A DNA stretch of 12,835 nt from NCBI GenBank assembly GCA_900549045.1, contig URNE01000027.1:1-12835 (forward strand), given 5' to 3'. Position 1 is the first letter of the stretch. Each line of letters opens with the position of its first letter. The position numbers and the translations under genes are program-made. Positions 5,861 through 12,835 of the stretch are shown here, in pieces. Source of the DNA: an uncultured bacterium. Its GTDB lineage: Bacteria > Verrucomicrobiota > Lentisphaeria > Victivallales > UBA1829. Under the pieces are notes generated by a model. The model saw only the letters and a program-made list of their open reading frames with translations, ran no database searches and was not told where the DNA came from.

Positions 5861-7228
5861 ATGCTGTTCCGTTTTGAAGAAATCCTGAAAGCTCTCGGCG
5901 GAACGTTCCTGAACGAACCGCACGGCGAAGGCGTGGACTCCGTCACAACGGACACCCGCGCCATCACACCGAACTCGCTCTTCATCGCCCTCGCCGGCGA
6001 GCGGTTCGACGGACATGAGTTTCTCGAAACCGCGATCAGCAAGGGCGCTTCGCTCCTCTGCGTGGAACGGACGAAACTCGGCAAGCTCCCCGCCGGAGCG
6101 CCGGCAATCGCCGTGGACTCAACCGTCGCAGCCTATCAGGCTCTCGCACGATTCCACCGGCAGCGTCTGCCGGTAAAAGCAATTGCTCTGACCGGATCAA
6201 GCGGAAAGACCAGTGCAAAAGAGATGCTCCGCGCCATTTTCGCCCGCGCGTCCGGAACGGAACATGTGCTCGCGACCGAAGGCAACACCAACAATCAGAT
6301 CGGCGTTCCGCAGAATCTGCTGAAACTGACTCCCGAACACAAATTCTGCATCATCGAATGCGGAACAAACCACCACGGGGAAATCGAACCGCTCTCCAAT
6401 GCCATCCGCCCCGATGCAGCGCTGATCGTCTCCATCGGACGCTGTCACCTCGAAAACCTCGGTTCTCTCGAAGGTGTGGCGGCGGAAAAATCCAAAATAT
6501 TCTCTCATCTCGCCCCCCGCGGCACGGCGGTCGTTCCGCTCGGAGCCGCCGGATTCGACATCATGCTCAAAGCCGCCGGAACCCGCGACATCCGTCCGTA
6601 CGGAACCGGCGAAGGGTCGGTCATGGAAGCTTTTTACCGAGGCGGAAACATCAACGGAAGTTCTTTTGAACTGCTCAATCACCGCACCGGCGAACGCGTC
6701 ACTGTGAACTGGCCGCTCTCCGGAGCGCATCAGGCGCACAACGCCGCCGGCGCCGCCGCAGTCGCCGACGCATTCGGAATATCCATGCAGACGATCGCCG
6801 AAGGACTCGCCGACTGCGTCCTGCCCGGAATGCGCATGAAACGCACAGAGCACAACGGCGCGACCTGGCTCAACGACGCCTACAACGCCAACCCCGACAG
6901 CATGAAAGCCACCCTCAACTGGCTGCAAGAATTCGCCGATCCGGAAAAACTCGTTCTGGTGCTCGGCGACATGCGCGAAATCGGAGAACTGTCGCAAGCC
7001 GTTCACCGCGAAGTCCTTGAAAAAGCGCTTGCGGATTTTCCCGGAGCCCGGATCGCCGCAATCGGACCTGAAATGGTCCGCGCGGCGCAGACGCTGAACA
7101 ATCCGCAAATCCGCACATGGTCCGATTCGCAATCGGCGGCGGAAGGGGTCCGCGCACTCGTAAAAAACGGCGACCTCGTCTTCCTGAAAGCCTCGCGCGG
7201 AACGCGTCTGGAACTCATCGAACCGTGA
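5861..7228 (+). CDS. murF: UDP-MurNAc-tripeptide--D-Ala-D-Ala ligase MurF
   Basis: A cytoplasmic ATP-dependent ligase that adds D-Ala-D-Ala to UDP-MurNAc-tripeptide, completing the pentapeptide used by MraY. At 455 residues it is full length. The N-terminal uridine-binding domain has TTDTRAITPNSLFIALAGER (29-48). The P-loop is LTGSSGKTSAKEML (110-123) with K116. Then come TEGNTNNQIGVPQNLL (139-154), ECGTNHHGEIE (166-176), SIGRCHLENLGSLEG (191-205) and K210, the likely carbamylated lysine, in AEKSKIF. The C-terminal domain shows WLNDAYNANPDSMKA (336-350), VLGDMREIGELS (367-378) and FLKASRGTRLE (441-451). DAYNANP and the GTN segment identify it as MurF rather than MurE, MurC or MurD. It starts with ATG after a short GAGGCG site, 10 nt past the lipoprotein stop, and precedes murE by 8 nt, the reverse of the usual murE-murF order. 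Confidence 0.97.
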   Translation: MLFRFEEILKALGGTFLNEPHGEGVDSVTTDTRAITPNSLFIALAGERFDGHEFLETAISKGASLLCVERTKLGKLPAGAPAIAVDSTVAAYQALARFHRQRLPVKAIALTGSSGKTSAKEMLRAIFARASGTEHVLATEGNTNNQIGVPQNLLKLTPEHKFCIIECGTNHHGEIEPLSNAIRPDAALIVSIGRCHLENLGSLEGVAAEKSKIFSHLAPRGTAVVPLGAAGFDIMLKAAGTRDIRPYGTGEGSVMEAFYRGGNINGSSFELLNHRTGERVTVNWPLSGAHQAHNAAGAAAVADAFGISMQTIAEGLADCVLPGMRMKRTEHNGATWLNDAYNANPDSMKATLNWLQEFADPEKLVLVLGDMREIGELSQAVHREVLEKALADFPGARIAAIGPEMVRAAQTLNNPQIRTWSDSQSAAEGVRALVKNGDLVFLKASRGTRLELIEP

Positions 7229-7236
7229 GGTGCGCC

Positions 7237-8694
7237 ATGCGTCTCTCCGACTGTTCCGCAAAACTCCGTCCGCAAAAGATTCTCAACTTTGCGGACTGCA
7301 GAATCGAAAACGTCACCAACGACTCCCGCGCGGTTCATCCCGGCTCGCTCTTCTGCGCCATTCGCGGCGCAAAAGCGGACGGACGCCGTTTCGCACCCGC
7401 CGCCGAAGCCGCCGGAGCCGCCGCAATCGTTTCGGATGATCCCGAACTCAAAACGAACCTGCCGCATCTCGTCTGCGCCGACGCCTACCGCGCATGGGGT
7501 CTGCTCTGCGAACTCGCGGCGGGCAATCCGGCGCAGGCCATGACTCTTCACGCCGTCACCGGAACGAACGGAAAAACAACCATCGCGTTCCTGCTCCGCA
7601 ATCTTCTGCAGAACGCGGGACGCTTCCGCACGGGGTTGATCTCCACCATCGAATACGATTGCGGGAACGGAACCGCCTCCACGGAATCCGCACGAACCAC
7701 TCCGGACGCCGCGGCGTTTCAGCGGATTCTGACGCAGATGCGCGACGCCGGCTGTCAGCATGTCGTTCTGGAAGCCTCCAGTCACGGTCTTCATCAACAC
7801 CGCATGGGGTCCGCCCGCTTCGCAACCGCCATATTCACAAACCTCACCGGGGACCACCTCGACTATCACAAAACAATGGAAGCCTATTTTCAGGCGAAAA
7901 AACTGCTCTTCACCGAGTCGCTTGCCGAAAACGGGAACGCCGTCATCAACATCGACGACCCGTGGGGCGCGCGGCTCGCTTCGGAGCTGAAACGCCCCGT
8001 TCTTTCGCTCTCCATGACTCATCCGGATGCGGCAGTGCGAATCGAACCGCTCGAAGAATCCGCAGCCGGAACGGTCTTCCGTCTTCACTGTGCCGGACAC
8101 AATCCGACCATTCATTCGCCGCTGATCGGAACGCACAACATCTATAATCTAGCCTCGGCAGCGGCGGCGGCGCTGGCGCTCGGAATCCCGGAGGCGGCGA
8201 TTCTGAACGCGCTTGAAACACCCGTCCAGGTTCCCGGACGTCTCGAACGCATCAAGCTCCCAAACGGAGCCGCGGCATTCGTCGACTACGCTCACACCGA
8301 CGATGCTCTGGAACGGGTTCTGACCGCCCTGCGGCCGCTCTGCAGAGGACGCCTCATCGCGCTTTTCGGCTGCGGCGGCGACCGCGACCGGACCAAGCGT
8401 CCGCGCATGGCGGAGGTCTGCGGCAGACTCGCCGACCTCACCATCCTTACCAGCGACAATCCCCGAACGGAACCGCCGGAAGCAATCATCGCCGAAGCGG
8501 AAACCGGGTTCCCGCGCGGCGCAAAACATGAAACCGTCGTGGACCGTCCCGCCGCAATCCGCCGCGCCGTCGAACTCGCACGTCCGGACGACATTCTTCT
8601 TGTTGCGGGAAAAGGACATGAAAACTATCAGGAGATCAACGGCGTCAAACATCACATGGACGACCGCGAATTAATCAGGGAGGCGATCCGATGA
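7237..8694 (+). CDS. murE: UDP-MurNAc-L-Ala-D-Glu--meso-DAP ligase MurE
   Basis: A cytoplasmic ligase that adds the third stem-peptide residue to UDP-MurNAc-L-Ala-D-Glu. The P-loop is AVTGTNGKTTIAFLL (106-120), followed by TESARTTPDA (149-158), LEASSHGLHQHR (178-189) and NLTGDHLDYHKTMEAYFQAK (202-221) with the carbamylated-lysine position at K221. Further on are GTHNIYNL (298-305), VDYAHTDDALE (349-359), GCGGDRDRTKRP (378-389) and AGKGHE (457-462). DNPR at 407-410 is the known signature for meso-diaminopimelate rather than lysine, so the wall should be of the DAP type. The open frame continues upstream to 7117, but ATG 7237 with GAGG (7227-7230) 6 nt before it gives a standard 485-residue protein and leaves murF intact. 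Its TGA overlaps the ATG of the macrodomain gene by 4 bp. Confidence 0.97.
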   Translation: MRLSDCSAKLRPQKILNFADCRIENVTNDSRAVHPGSLFCAIRGAKADGRRFAPAAEAAGAAAIVSDDPELKTNLPHLVCADAYRAWGLLCELAAGNPAQAMTLHAVTGTNGKTTIAFLLRNLLQNAGRFRTGLISTIEYDCGNGTASTESARTTPDAAAFQRILTQMRDAGCQHVVLEASSHGLHQHRMGSARFATAIFTNLTGDHLDYHKTMEAYFQAKKLLFTESLAENGNAVINIDDPWGARLASELKRPVLSLSMTHPDAAVRIEPLEESAAGTVFRLHCAGHNPTIHSPLIGTHNIYNLASAAAAALALGIPEAAILNALETPVQVPGRLERIKLPNGAAAFVDYAHTDDALERVLTALRPLCRGRLIALFGCGGDRDRTKRPRMAEVCGRLADLTILTSDNPRTEPPEAIIAEAETGFPRGAKHETVVDRPAAIRRAVELARPDDILLVAGKGHENYQEINGVKHHMDDRELIREAIR

Positions 8695-9203
8695 AAATCC
8701 GGGTTTGTCAGGGCGACATTACAAAACTCAACGTCGATGCAGTCGTCAATGCGGCAAACTGCACCCTGCTCGGCGGGGGCGGCGTGGATGGAGCGATTCA
8801 CCGCGCGGCGGGTCCGGAGCTCCTCGCCGCCTGCCGGAAATTCAACGGCTGTCCGACCGGGGAAGCCCGCATCACCCCCGGCTTCCATCTGCCCGCACGG
8901 TTCGTTATCCATACTCCGGGCCCGGTCTGGCACGGCGGCGCGCACCGCGAAGCCGAACTGCTGCGGAACTGTTACGAAAACTCGCTGAAGCTTGCAATGG
9001 AAAACGGCTGCCGCTCCATCGCGTTTCCCTGCATTTCGACCGGAATTTATCGTTTTCCCATGCGCAACGCGGCGCAGATTGCGCTCGATGCCGTCATGAA
9101 CTGGAAAGACGAGCGCCCCGGCGAGGTGATTTTCTGCTGCTTCTCCGCAGAACAGACGGAACTCTACCGCGAACTTCTCAGCCGAACAGACAAATTGCCG
9201 TGA
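8691..9203 (+). CDS. Macrodomain protein, probable ADP-ribosyl / O-acetyl-ADP-ribose hydrolase
   Basis: A single-domain 170-residue cytoplasmic macrodomain of the MacroD/YmdB class. Enzymes of this class bind ADP-ribose, deacetylate O-acetyl-ADP-ribose and remove mono-ADP-ribose from acidic residues. Visible motifs are the adenine-pocket Asp9 in CQGDITKL, VVNAANCTLLGGGGVDGAIH (18-37) with Asn20, Asn23 and the catalytic-loop Asp33, then CPTGEARITPGFHLPA (54-69), VIHTPGPVW (72-80) and the phosphate loop FPCISTGIYRFP (112-123). All active-site elements seem intact. It is the last gene of the envelope operon, fused to murE by an ATGA overlap with GGAGGCG (8680-8686) as ribosome-binding site, so it is made together with MurE. 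Its 3' end overlaps the convergent PP2C gene by 26 bp. No ADP-ribosyltransferase or toxin partner is in the window. The family is certain; the physiological substrate is unknown. Confidence 0.95.
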   Translation: MKIRVCQGDITKLNVDAVVNAANCTLLGGGGVDGAIHRAAGPELLAACRKFNGCPTGEARITPGFHLPARFVIHTPGPVWHGGAHREAELLRNCYENSLKLAMENGCRSIAFPCISTGIYRFPMRNAAQIALDAVMNWKDERPGEVIFCCFSAEQTELYRELLSRTDKLP

Positions 9204-10056
9204 TATTGTCCGGACCGCCGCGTTTCAAAACAAGCTTCAGCAGTCCGTGCACCGCATCCGCCGGATCGCAGGAATTCCACACGGCATCCCGGATTTCTTC
9301 CGCTTCGGCGACGTCGCTCAACCCGTCGGAACAGAGCAGCCAGCGGTCGCCCGGAACGTGTTCGAACACGCAGATTTCCGGTTCCACCGTCTCATAAACG
9401 CCGACCGAACGGGAAATGATATGCGCGAGCGGATGATTCCGCACCTCGTCCGGGGCAATCGTCCCGGCGTCCAACAGCTCGGCAACCAGCGAATGGTCAT
9501 GCGTCAGCTGCATAATCTCCCCGTTTCGCACACGGTAAATCCGGCTGTCGCCAAGATGAACCGTAAACGCTTTTTTCCGCGCCAGGAAGAGCGCGGCAAC
9601 CGTCGTGCACATCCGGTTTTCCAGAGGCTGAGACGCGGCGGAGGAAAAGACTGCTCCGTTTGCCTTCCGCACCGTCTCCGAGAGAAAAACGGGAATGGCG
9701 TCCGGCGTCATGGAGTCGAAGCGCCTTTCGCGGTTCAGGCGGTCCCACTCCTCAAACAGAGTCGTCAGACAGAGACGCGAGGCAACTTCGCCGGCCATGC
9801 GCCCGCCGACGCCGTCCGCAACAGCCGCGAACGTAAAGCGTCCGTCCGGACGCGTGCAGATCAGATAGGAGTCCTCATTCTGCGGACGGATACGTCCGGG
9901 ATCGGAATCTCCCGCACAGCACCCGGCGGGAACGGCGTAAAGATCGACCGGAGGGAGCTCGCGGGAAATCCGCGACGCGGCGTCCTTCGGGTATTCCGGC
10001 GCATCTGCGCAACCGAAACGGAGGCGACTGGTTTTGCTGAACTCGTCCTCGCTCAT
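9178..10056 (-). CDS. PP2C-type serine/threonine protein phosphatase
   Basis: A metal-dependent (PPM) cytoplasmic phosphatase of the Stp/PrpC kind, which reverses phosphorylation by Hanks-type kinases. Motifs appear in order: SDPGRIRPQNEDSYL (51-65), with the phosphate-binding Arg and the NED triad, VADGVGGRMAGEVAS (79-93) with metal ligands D81 and G82, TTVAALFL (151-158), VHLGDSRIYRVRNGEI (167-181 region), LTHDHSLV (184-191), LLCSDGLSD (240-248) with D244, and GGPDNITAI (280-288) with D283. All metal ligands are present. The first 48 residues are an extension without recognisable features. No transmembrane segment is seen. The ATG overlaps the stop of the upstream secreted-protein gene as ATGA. 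No kinase gene is in the window, so the partner is elsewhere. Its 3' end overlaps the macrodomain gene on the other strand by 26 bp. Confidence 0.95.
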   Translation of the reverse strand: MSEDEFSKTSRLRFGCADAPEYPKDAASRISRELPPVDLYAVPAGCCAGDSDPGRIRPQNEDSYLICTRPDGRFTFAAVADGVGGRMAGEVASRLCLTTLFEEWDRLNRERRFDSMTPDAIPVFLSETVRKANGAVFSSAASQPLENRMCTTVAALFLARKKAFTVHLGDSRIYRVRNGEIMQLTHDHSLVAELLDAGTIAPDEVRNHPLAHIISRSVGVYETVEPEICVFEHVPGDRWLLCSDGLSDVAEAEEIRDAVWNSCDPADAVHGLLKLVLKRGGPDNITAICLFG

Positions 10057-11453
10057 TTTTCATATGTCCCGTAACGGTCGCTCAGACGGACGAGGAGCGA
10101 ACCGAAATAGTTGGATTCATCCTCCGACTCCACATTCTCCCTGAGCGCACGCAGGGCGTTTTGAACCGCGCGGTTGTCAAGCCTGCGCAGAAGGCGGATT
10201 CCGGCATTGCGGACACGCTGGCGGTAATCTTTGGAAAGCGGCGAACCGACTTCGCGGTCCGTCATGCAGAGCACGAGCCCGGCGAGAACCGCCATATCCG
10301 TGTTTTTCGATTTTGCAAGCTGATCTTCAAACGGCTGAATGCGTCTCTGATCCTCCTGATCCAATTTCCGTTTCGCCTCCAGCGCCTTGTCGCTCAGAGA
10401 AACGATGCGGGGGGAGCCGGGCAGATCGCCGCTGCGCATCAGCAGAATTTTAATCTGCTCCATCGCGGCGAGCTCGGGCGAATCCGTGCGCCTGTTCTCG
10501 AACTGGTCGATCGACGTCCGCAGAATCATATAATCCTGAAAAGAATTCGGGCGGCGCACGAGTTTTTTCAGAAGCGGCAGCAGCTCCGTCTCCCAATGGA
10601 ATTGAATGGAGGCTTCGATTGCGGCGGGAAGCGCGTCGTGGCGGGACGCCAGCGCAAAGTAGACCTCTTTCGCCTCCTTGAGGTACGGAGGTCCGGACAT
10701 GGCGTCCGTCAGAGCCGCATATGCTTCGGGACTCCCCGAATGCAGGGAACGGACCAGCTCTGCGGCGGCCTCCGGTGTCCCGATCTTCTTCATCGTCAGC
10801 AGATGCGGAGCGATCGGCTCGCGATCCGCAAGCGCGGTTCCGATGGCGCGGCGGAGATACGGAATCGCGACATTGCCGTACGAGGGCAGAATCAGCATTG
10901 CGCTTTTCCGGCTGAACCCGTTCTCGTCGTCCACGTTCAGGGATTCCGCGGCGACCTCCGCCAGAGAGGAGGCGCCGGCGTCGCCTCCGAGCCCGATATG
11001 TTTCCGGATCCAGTGCAAAGTCAGGATATCCGATTTTCCGAACCAGAAATACTCCGGAGTTTCCCCCAGATATGCAATGACGTTCCGCACTTCAGCCGGT
11101 GCGACTTTCCAGCGGAGATGCTGGCGCACCTTTTCCGGCGTCAGCCCCGGACGGCGCGCGACGAGAATCAGCTCCGCAAGGTTCCGCATGTTCCGTTTTC
11201 CGAGCGGATCGGGCAGACCTTCCACCGGAGCGGTGTCATACGGACGCGTCAGCGAAGCGCGCCAGGAATCCGCCGCGAACGGTGCGCGGATTGAGCGGTT
11301 CAGCGGCTCGATCCTGTCGAGACTCCAGACTTTCATCTGCTTCTCCAGGAAATAGAGATTCCGCAGGACGGGTTCCGGCGGAGGCGGAGTCTGTGCGGCG
11401 AGCGGGATGCAGAAAAATACGACTGGAAGAAGAGAGCGGATCAGAAGATTCAT
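10053..11453 (-). CDS. Secreted helical protein of unknown function
   Basis: A 466-residue protein that I do not recognise. MNLLIRSLLPVVFFCIPLAA is a signal peptide with a likely cleavage after Ala20, followed by a proline run (TPPPPEP). The rest is mostly amphipathic helix, with repeated short helices around 170-330 (AMLILPSYGNVAIPYLRRAI, AAAELVRSLHSGSPEAYAAL) that have a loose HEAT/armadillo-like rhythm. I see no catalytic motif. It should act in the periplasm or at the envelope surface. The open frame runs 11 codons further upstream, but ATG 11453 is chosen because AGAAAGGA sits 8-9 nt before it and the ATG overlaps the TGA of the GHL10 gene by 4 bp. Its own stop overlaps the PP2C start in the same way. 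The tight coupling suggests a shared role with the peptidoglycan glycosidase. Repeat-scaffold identity is only a guess. Confidence 0.85.
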   Translation of the reverse strand: MNLLIRSLLPVVFFCIPLAAQTPPPPEPVLRNLYFLEKQMKVWSLDRIEPLNRSIRAPFAADSWRASLTRPYDTAPVEGLPDPLGKRNMRNLAELILVARRPGLTPEKVRQHLRWKVAPAEVRNVIAYLGETPEYFWFGKSDILTLHWIRKHIGLGGDAGASSLAEVAAESLNVDDENGFSRKSAMLILPSYGNVAIPYLRRAIGTALADREPIAPHLLTMKKIGTPEAAAELVRSLHSGSPEAYAALTDAMSGPPYLKEAKEVYFALASRHDALPAAIEASIQFHWETELLPLLKKLVRRPNSFQDYMILRTSIDQFENRRTDSPELAAMEQIKILLMRSGDLPGSPRIVSLSDKALEAKRKLDQEDQRRIQPFEDQLAKSKNTDMAVLAGLVLCMTDREVGSPLSKDYRQRVRNAGIRLLRRLDNRAVQNALRALRENVESEDESNYFGSLLVRLSDRYGTYEK

Positions 11454-12769
11454 TTGTTTTTTCCTTTCTCCCCGGTCTGCTTCCACGTGCGGATGATTTT
11501 TTCCGTTCCGCGTTTCATTACCGGGTTGGCGGGTTTGAAGATGCTGCGGTAGGAGAAGAGCACGGAGCCGGAGATTTCCGGACGCCTCGAATTGTAGCGG
11601 AACTGATTGAAAATCTCATTCGGATTGCTCCATTCACGCGTGGTCCCGAGACGCGACGGGGCGTGCCCGATATAAAGTTTCGTGCGTGTTCCGCGCGCCG
11701 TGGCGGACCACCAGTCGGCAAGCGCGGCATAAGCGGCGGAGTTGTGCCCGAACGTCCAGTAAATCTGCGGAACGATGTAGTCTATCCAGTTTCCGCGCAC
11801 CCATTTCCGGGTATCCGCGTGCTGAAGGGCGTACGATTCCGAGCCTTTCGTCAGCGACCCCGCCGGATGCGTCTTCACATTCGCCCAGATCCCGAACGGG
11901 CTGATTCCGAACTGAATGTTCTTATGATACCGCGCATTGCAGGAACGGATGACGTTGGAAAGCGAACCGACAAGCGTGTTGACATTTTCGCGGCGCCAGT
12001 CCTCCAGCGACATTCTGTTGCGGTTGAAGCGCAGATACGTCGCGCGGTCGGCGGAGCCGGTTCCGTCGTAAGGATAAAAATAATCGTCAAGGTGAATGCC
12101 GTCCACATCGTACTTCGTCACAATCTCGTGAACCGTGTTGCAGAGAAAACGGATCACCGCGGGGTTGCCGGGGTCGAGAATCAGCTGGTTCTTGCCGTCC
12201 TTCCGGCGGATGCTGAGAACGCATTCCGGATGTTTGCGCGCAAAGTTTCCCGGAGCCAGCGTGTTCAGATAAGTCTTTTTCCAGAGCGGAGTCGCCCCTG
12301 CTACGCGGTAGGGGTTCAGCCACGCATGAAACGCAAGCCCGCGGCGGTGCGCCTCCTGAATCATGAACGCGAGCGGATCGAATCCGTTCAGCCCCCTCCC
12401 CTCCTGTCCGGTCAGCCAACGCGACCACGGATTCAAATGCGACGGATAGAACGCGTCGTTGTTCGGGCGGATCTGAAACAGAATCGCGTTTGCGCCGATC
12501 GCTTTGAGATTGTTCACCACCGCCAGATAATTCCGTTTGAACTCCGCGGCGCTCCGGTAAACAGTGAAATCAATGTTTTCGACCGTCGCAACCCAGACTC
12601 CGCGGAATTCGCGCAGTTTCGGCTGATAGTGCGTCGGCACGAGCACATGCGGTTTTGCGGCAAGATCCCCCGCGTAACGGACCGGGCCGCCGTGACGCGG
12701 ATCGGTCAGACATTCAAACTGTGCAAACGCCGGAAGCGCGAACAGCAGCAAAAAAGAAAAAAGGCGCAT
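11450..12769 (-). CDS. GHL10-family glycosyl hydrolase-like protein (YngK/DigH type)
   Basis: A 439-residue exported TIM-barrel glycosidase of the GHL10 family. Characterised relatives such as E. coli DigH cleave peptidoglycan glycan strands from which the peptides have been removed. MRLFSFLLLFALPAFA is a signal peptide with cleavage after Ala16. Family motifs are REFRGVWVATVENIDF (53-68), ILFQIRPNNDAFYPS (96-110), WSRWLTGQEG (115-124), FHAWLNPYRV (147-156), LILDPGNPAV (196-205), the active-site-like DGIHLDDYFYPY (223-234) with D228 and D229, and FGISPFGIW (287-295). No SPOR or other peptidoglycan-binding domain is attached. A TTG six codons upstream is possible, but ATG 12769 has GAGAGGA (12775-12781) well placed before it and gives the better signal peptide. 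A promoter candidate lies at 12801-12829. It is first in a three-gene unit with the unknown secreted protein and PP2C. Confidence 0.93.
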   Translation of the reverse strand: MRLFSFLLLFALPAFAQFECLTDPRHGGPVRYAGDLAAKPHVLVPTHYQPKLREFRGVWVATVENIDFTVYRSAAEFKRNYLAVVNNLKAIGANAILFQIRPNNDAFYPSHLNPWSRWLTGQEGRGLNGFDPLAFMIQEAHRRGLAFHAWLNPYRVAGATPLWKKTYLNTLAPGNFARKHPECVLSIRRKDGKNQLILDPGNPAVIRFLCNTVHEIVTKYDVDGIHLDDYFYPYDGTGSADRATYLRFNRNRMSLEDWRRENVNTLVGSLSNVIRSCNARYHKNIQFGISPFGIWANVKTHPAGSLTKGSESYALQHADTRKWVRGNWIDYIVPQIYWTFGHNSAAYAALADWWSATARGTRTKLYIGHAPSRLGTTREWSNPNEIFNQFRYNSRRPEISGSVLFSYRSIFKPANPVMKRGTEKIIRTWKQTGEKGKNK

Positions 12770-12800
12770 GACAAATCCTCTCAGCAAAATTCAGTCCGGT

Positions 12801-12829
12801 ACGATAGCACAGAAAATGCATTTTGTCAT
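12801..12829 (-). promoter_or_regulatory. Likely sigma70-type promoter for the GHL10 operon
   Basis: On the minus strand ATGACA (12829-12824, 5 of 6 to consensus) is followed by a 17-nt spacer and TATCGT (12806-12801, 4 of 6). Transcription would start near 12794, giving a leader of about 25 nt that contains the GAGAGGA ribosome-binding site. Confidence 0.6.
12813..12824. repeat. Perfect 12-bp palindrome inside the promoter spacer
   Basis: AAAATGCATTTT is fully palindromic and lies between the -35 and -10 boxes, touching the -35. This is a classic place for a repressor operator, but AT-rich palindromes of this size also arise by chance. Confidence 0.4.
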
Positions 12830-12835
12830 GCGGAA

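Noticed and set aside
7117..7236. Upstream extension of the murE frame
   Set aside because: It would overlap murF by over 110 bp and add basic, unconserved residues. ATG 7237 has a ribosome-binding site and gives normal MurE length.
10161..11294. 377-codon plus-strand frame opposite the unknown secreted protein
   Set aside because: Arg/Gln-rich antisense composition. The minus-strand frame has a signal peptide and two ATGA junctions, which decides the strand.

Overview
This 12.8 kb window is dense bacterial chromosome, GC-rich by eye, with almost no non-coding DNA. Its content is cell-envelope housekeeping of a Gram-negative organism with an outer membrane and meso-diaminopimelate peptidoglycan: MraY, MurF, MurE, LptE, a BamD-like TPR protein, two BamE/SmpA-like lipoproteins and a GHL10-type glycosidase. 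The protein flavour (divergent BamD and LptE, murF placed before murE, many small lipoproteins) suggests a PVC-group bacterium, possibly Lentisphaerota/Victivallales. That placement is an impression from protein style, not a database result.

Layout. (1) Positions 66-1214 (+) hold mraY, whose first 15-20 residues seem to be missing or replaced. (2) Positions 1217-2181 (-) hold a two-gene unit, a BamE-like lipoprotein and a Maf nucleotide pyrophosphatase, driven by a textbook TTGACA-17-TATAAT promoter so close to the ATG that the mRNA should be leaderless or nearly so. (3) Positions 2182-2467 are the only sizeable intergenic stretch and carry nested, mutually exclusive inverted repeats, one followed by a T-run. 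(4) Positions 2468-3565 (-) encode a GT4-type glycosyltransferase. (5) A 100-bp divergent region leads into a six-gene (+) operon: bamD-like, lptE, BamE-like lipoprotein, murF, murE and a macrodomain ADP-ribosyl hydrolase (3666-9203). Spacing is 18 nt or less, or the genes overlap. (6) Positions 9178-12769 (-) form a second coupled operon read from the right edge: GHL10 glycosidase, a secreted protein of unknown function, and a PP2C-type protein phosphatase. Each pair is joined by a 4-bp ATGA overlap.

How they fit together. MurE and MurF make UDP-MurNAc-pentapeptide, and MraY moves its phospho-MurNAc-pentapeptide onto undecaprenyl phosphate. LptE and the BamD/BamE-like proteins assemble LPS and beta-barrel proteins in the outer membrane. 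GHL10 enzymes trim peptidoglycan glycans. Two 'eraser' enzymes, the macrodomain hydrolase and the PP2C phosphatase, end these two envelope operons and their 3' ends overlap tail to tail. No mobile element, CRISPR array, rRNA or tRNA is seen. Nothing here is clearly a new defence or metabolic system. The most interesting points are the leaderless promoter, the structured intergenic element, the macrodomain coupled to murE, and the GHL10/unknown/PP2C cassette.
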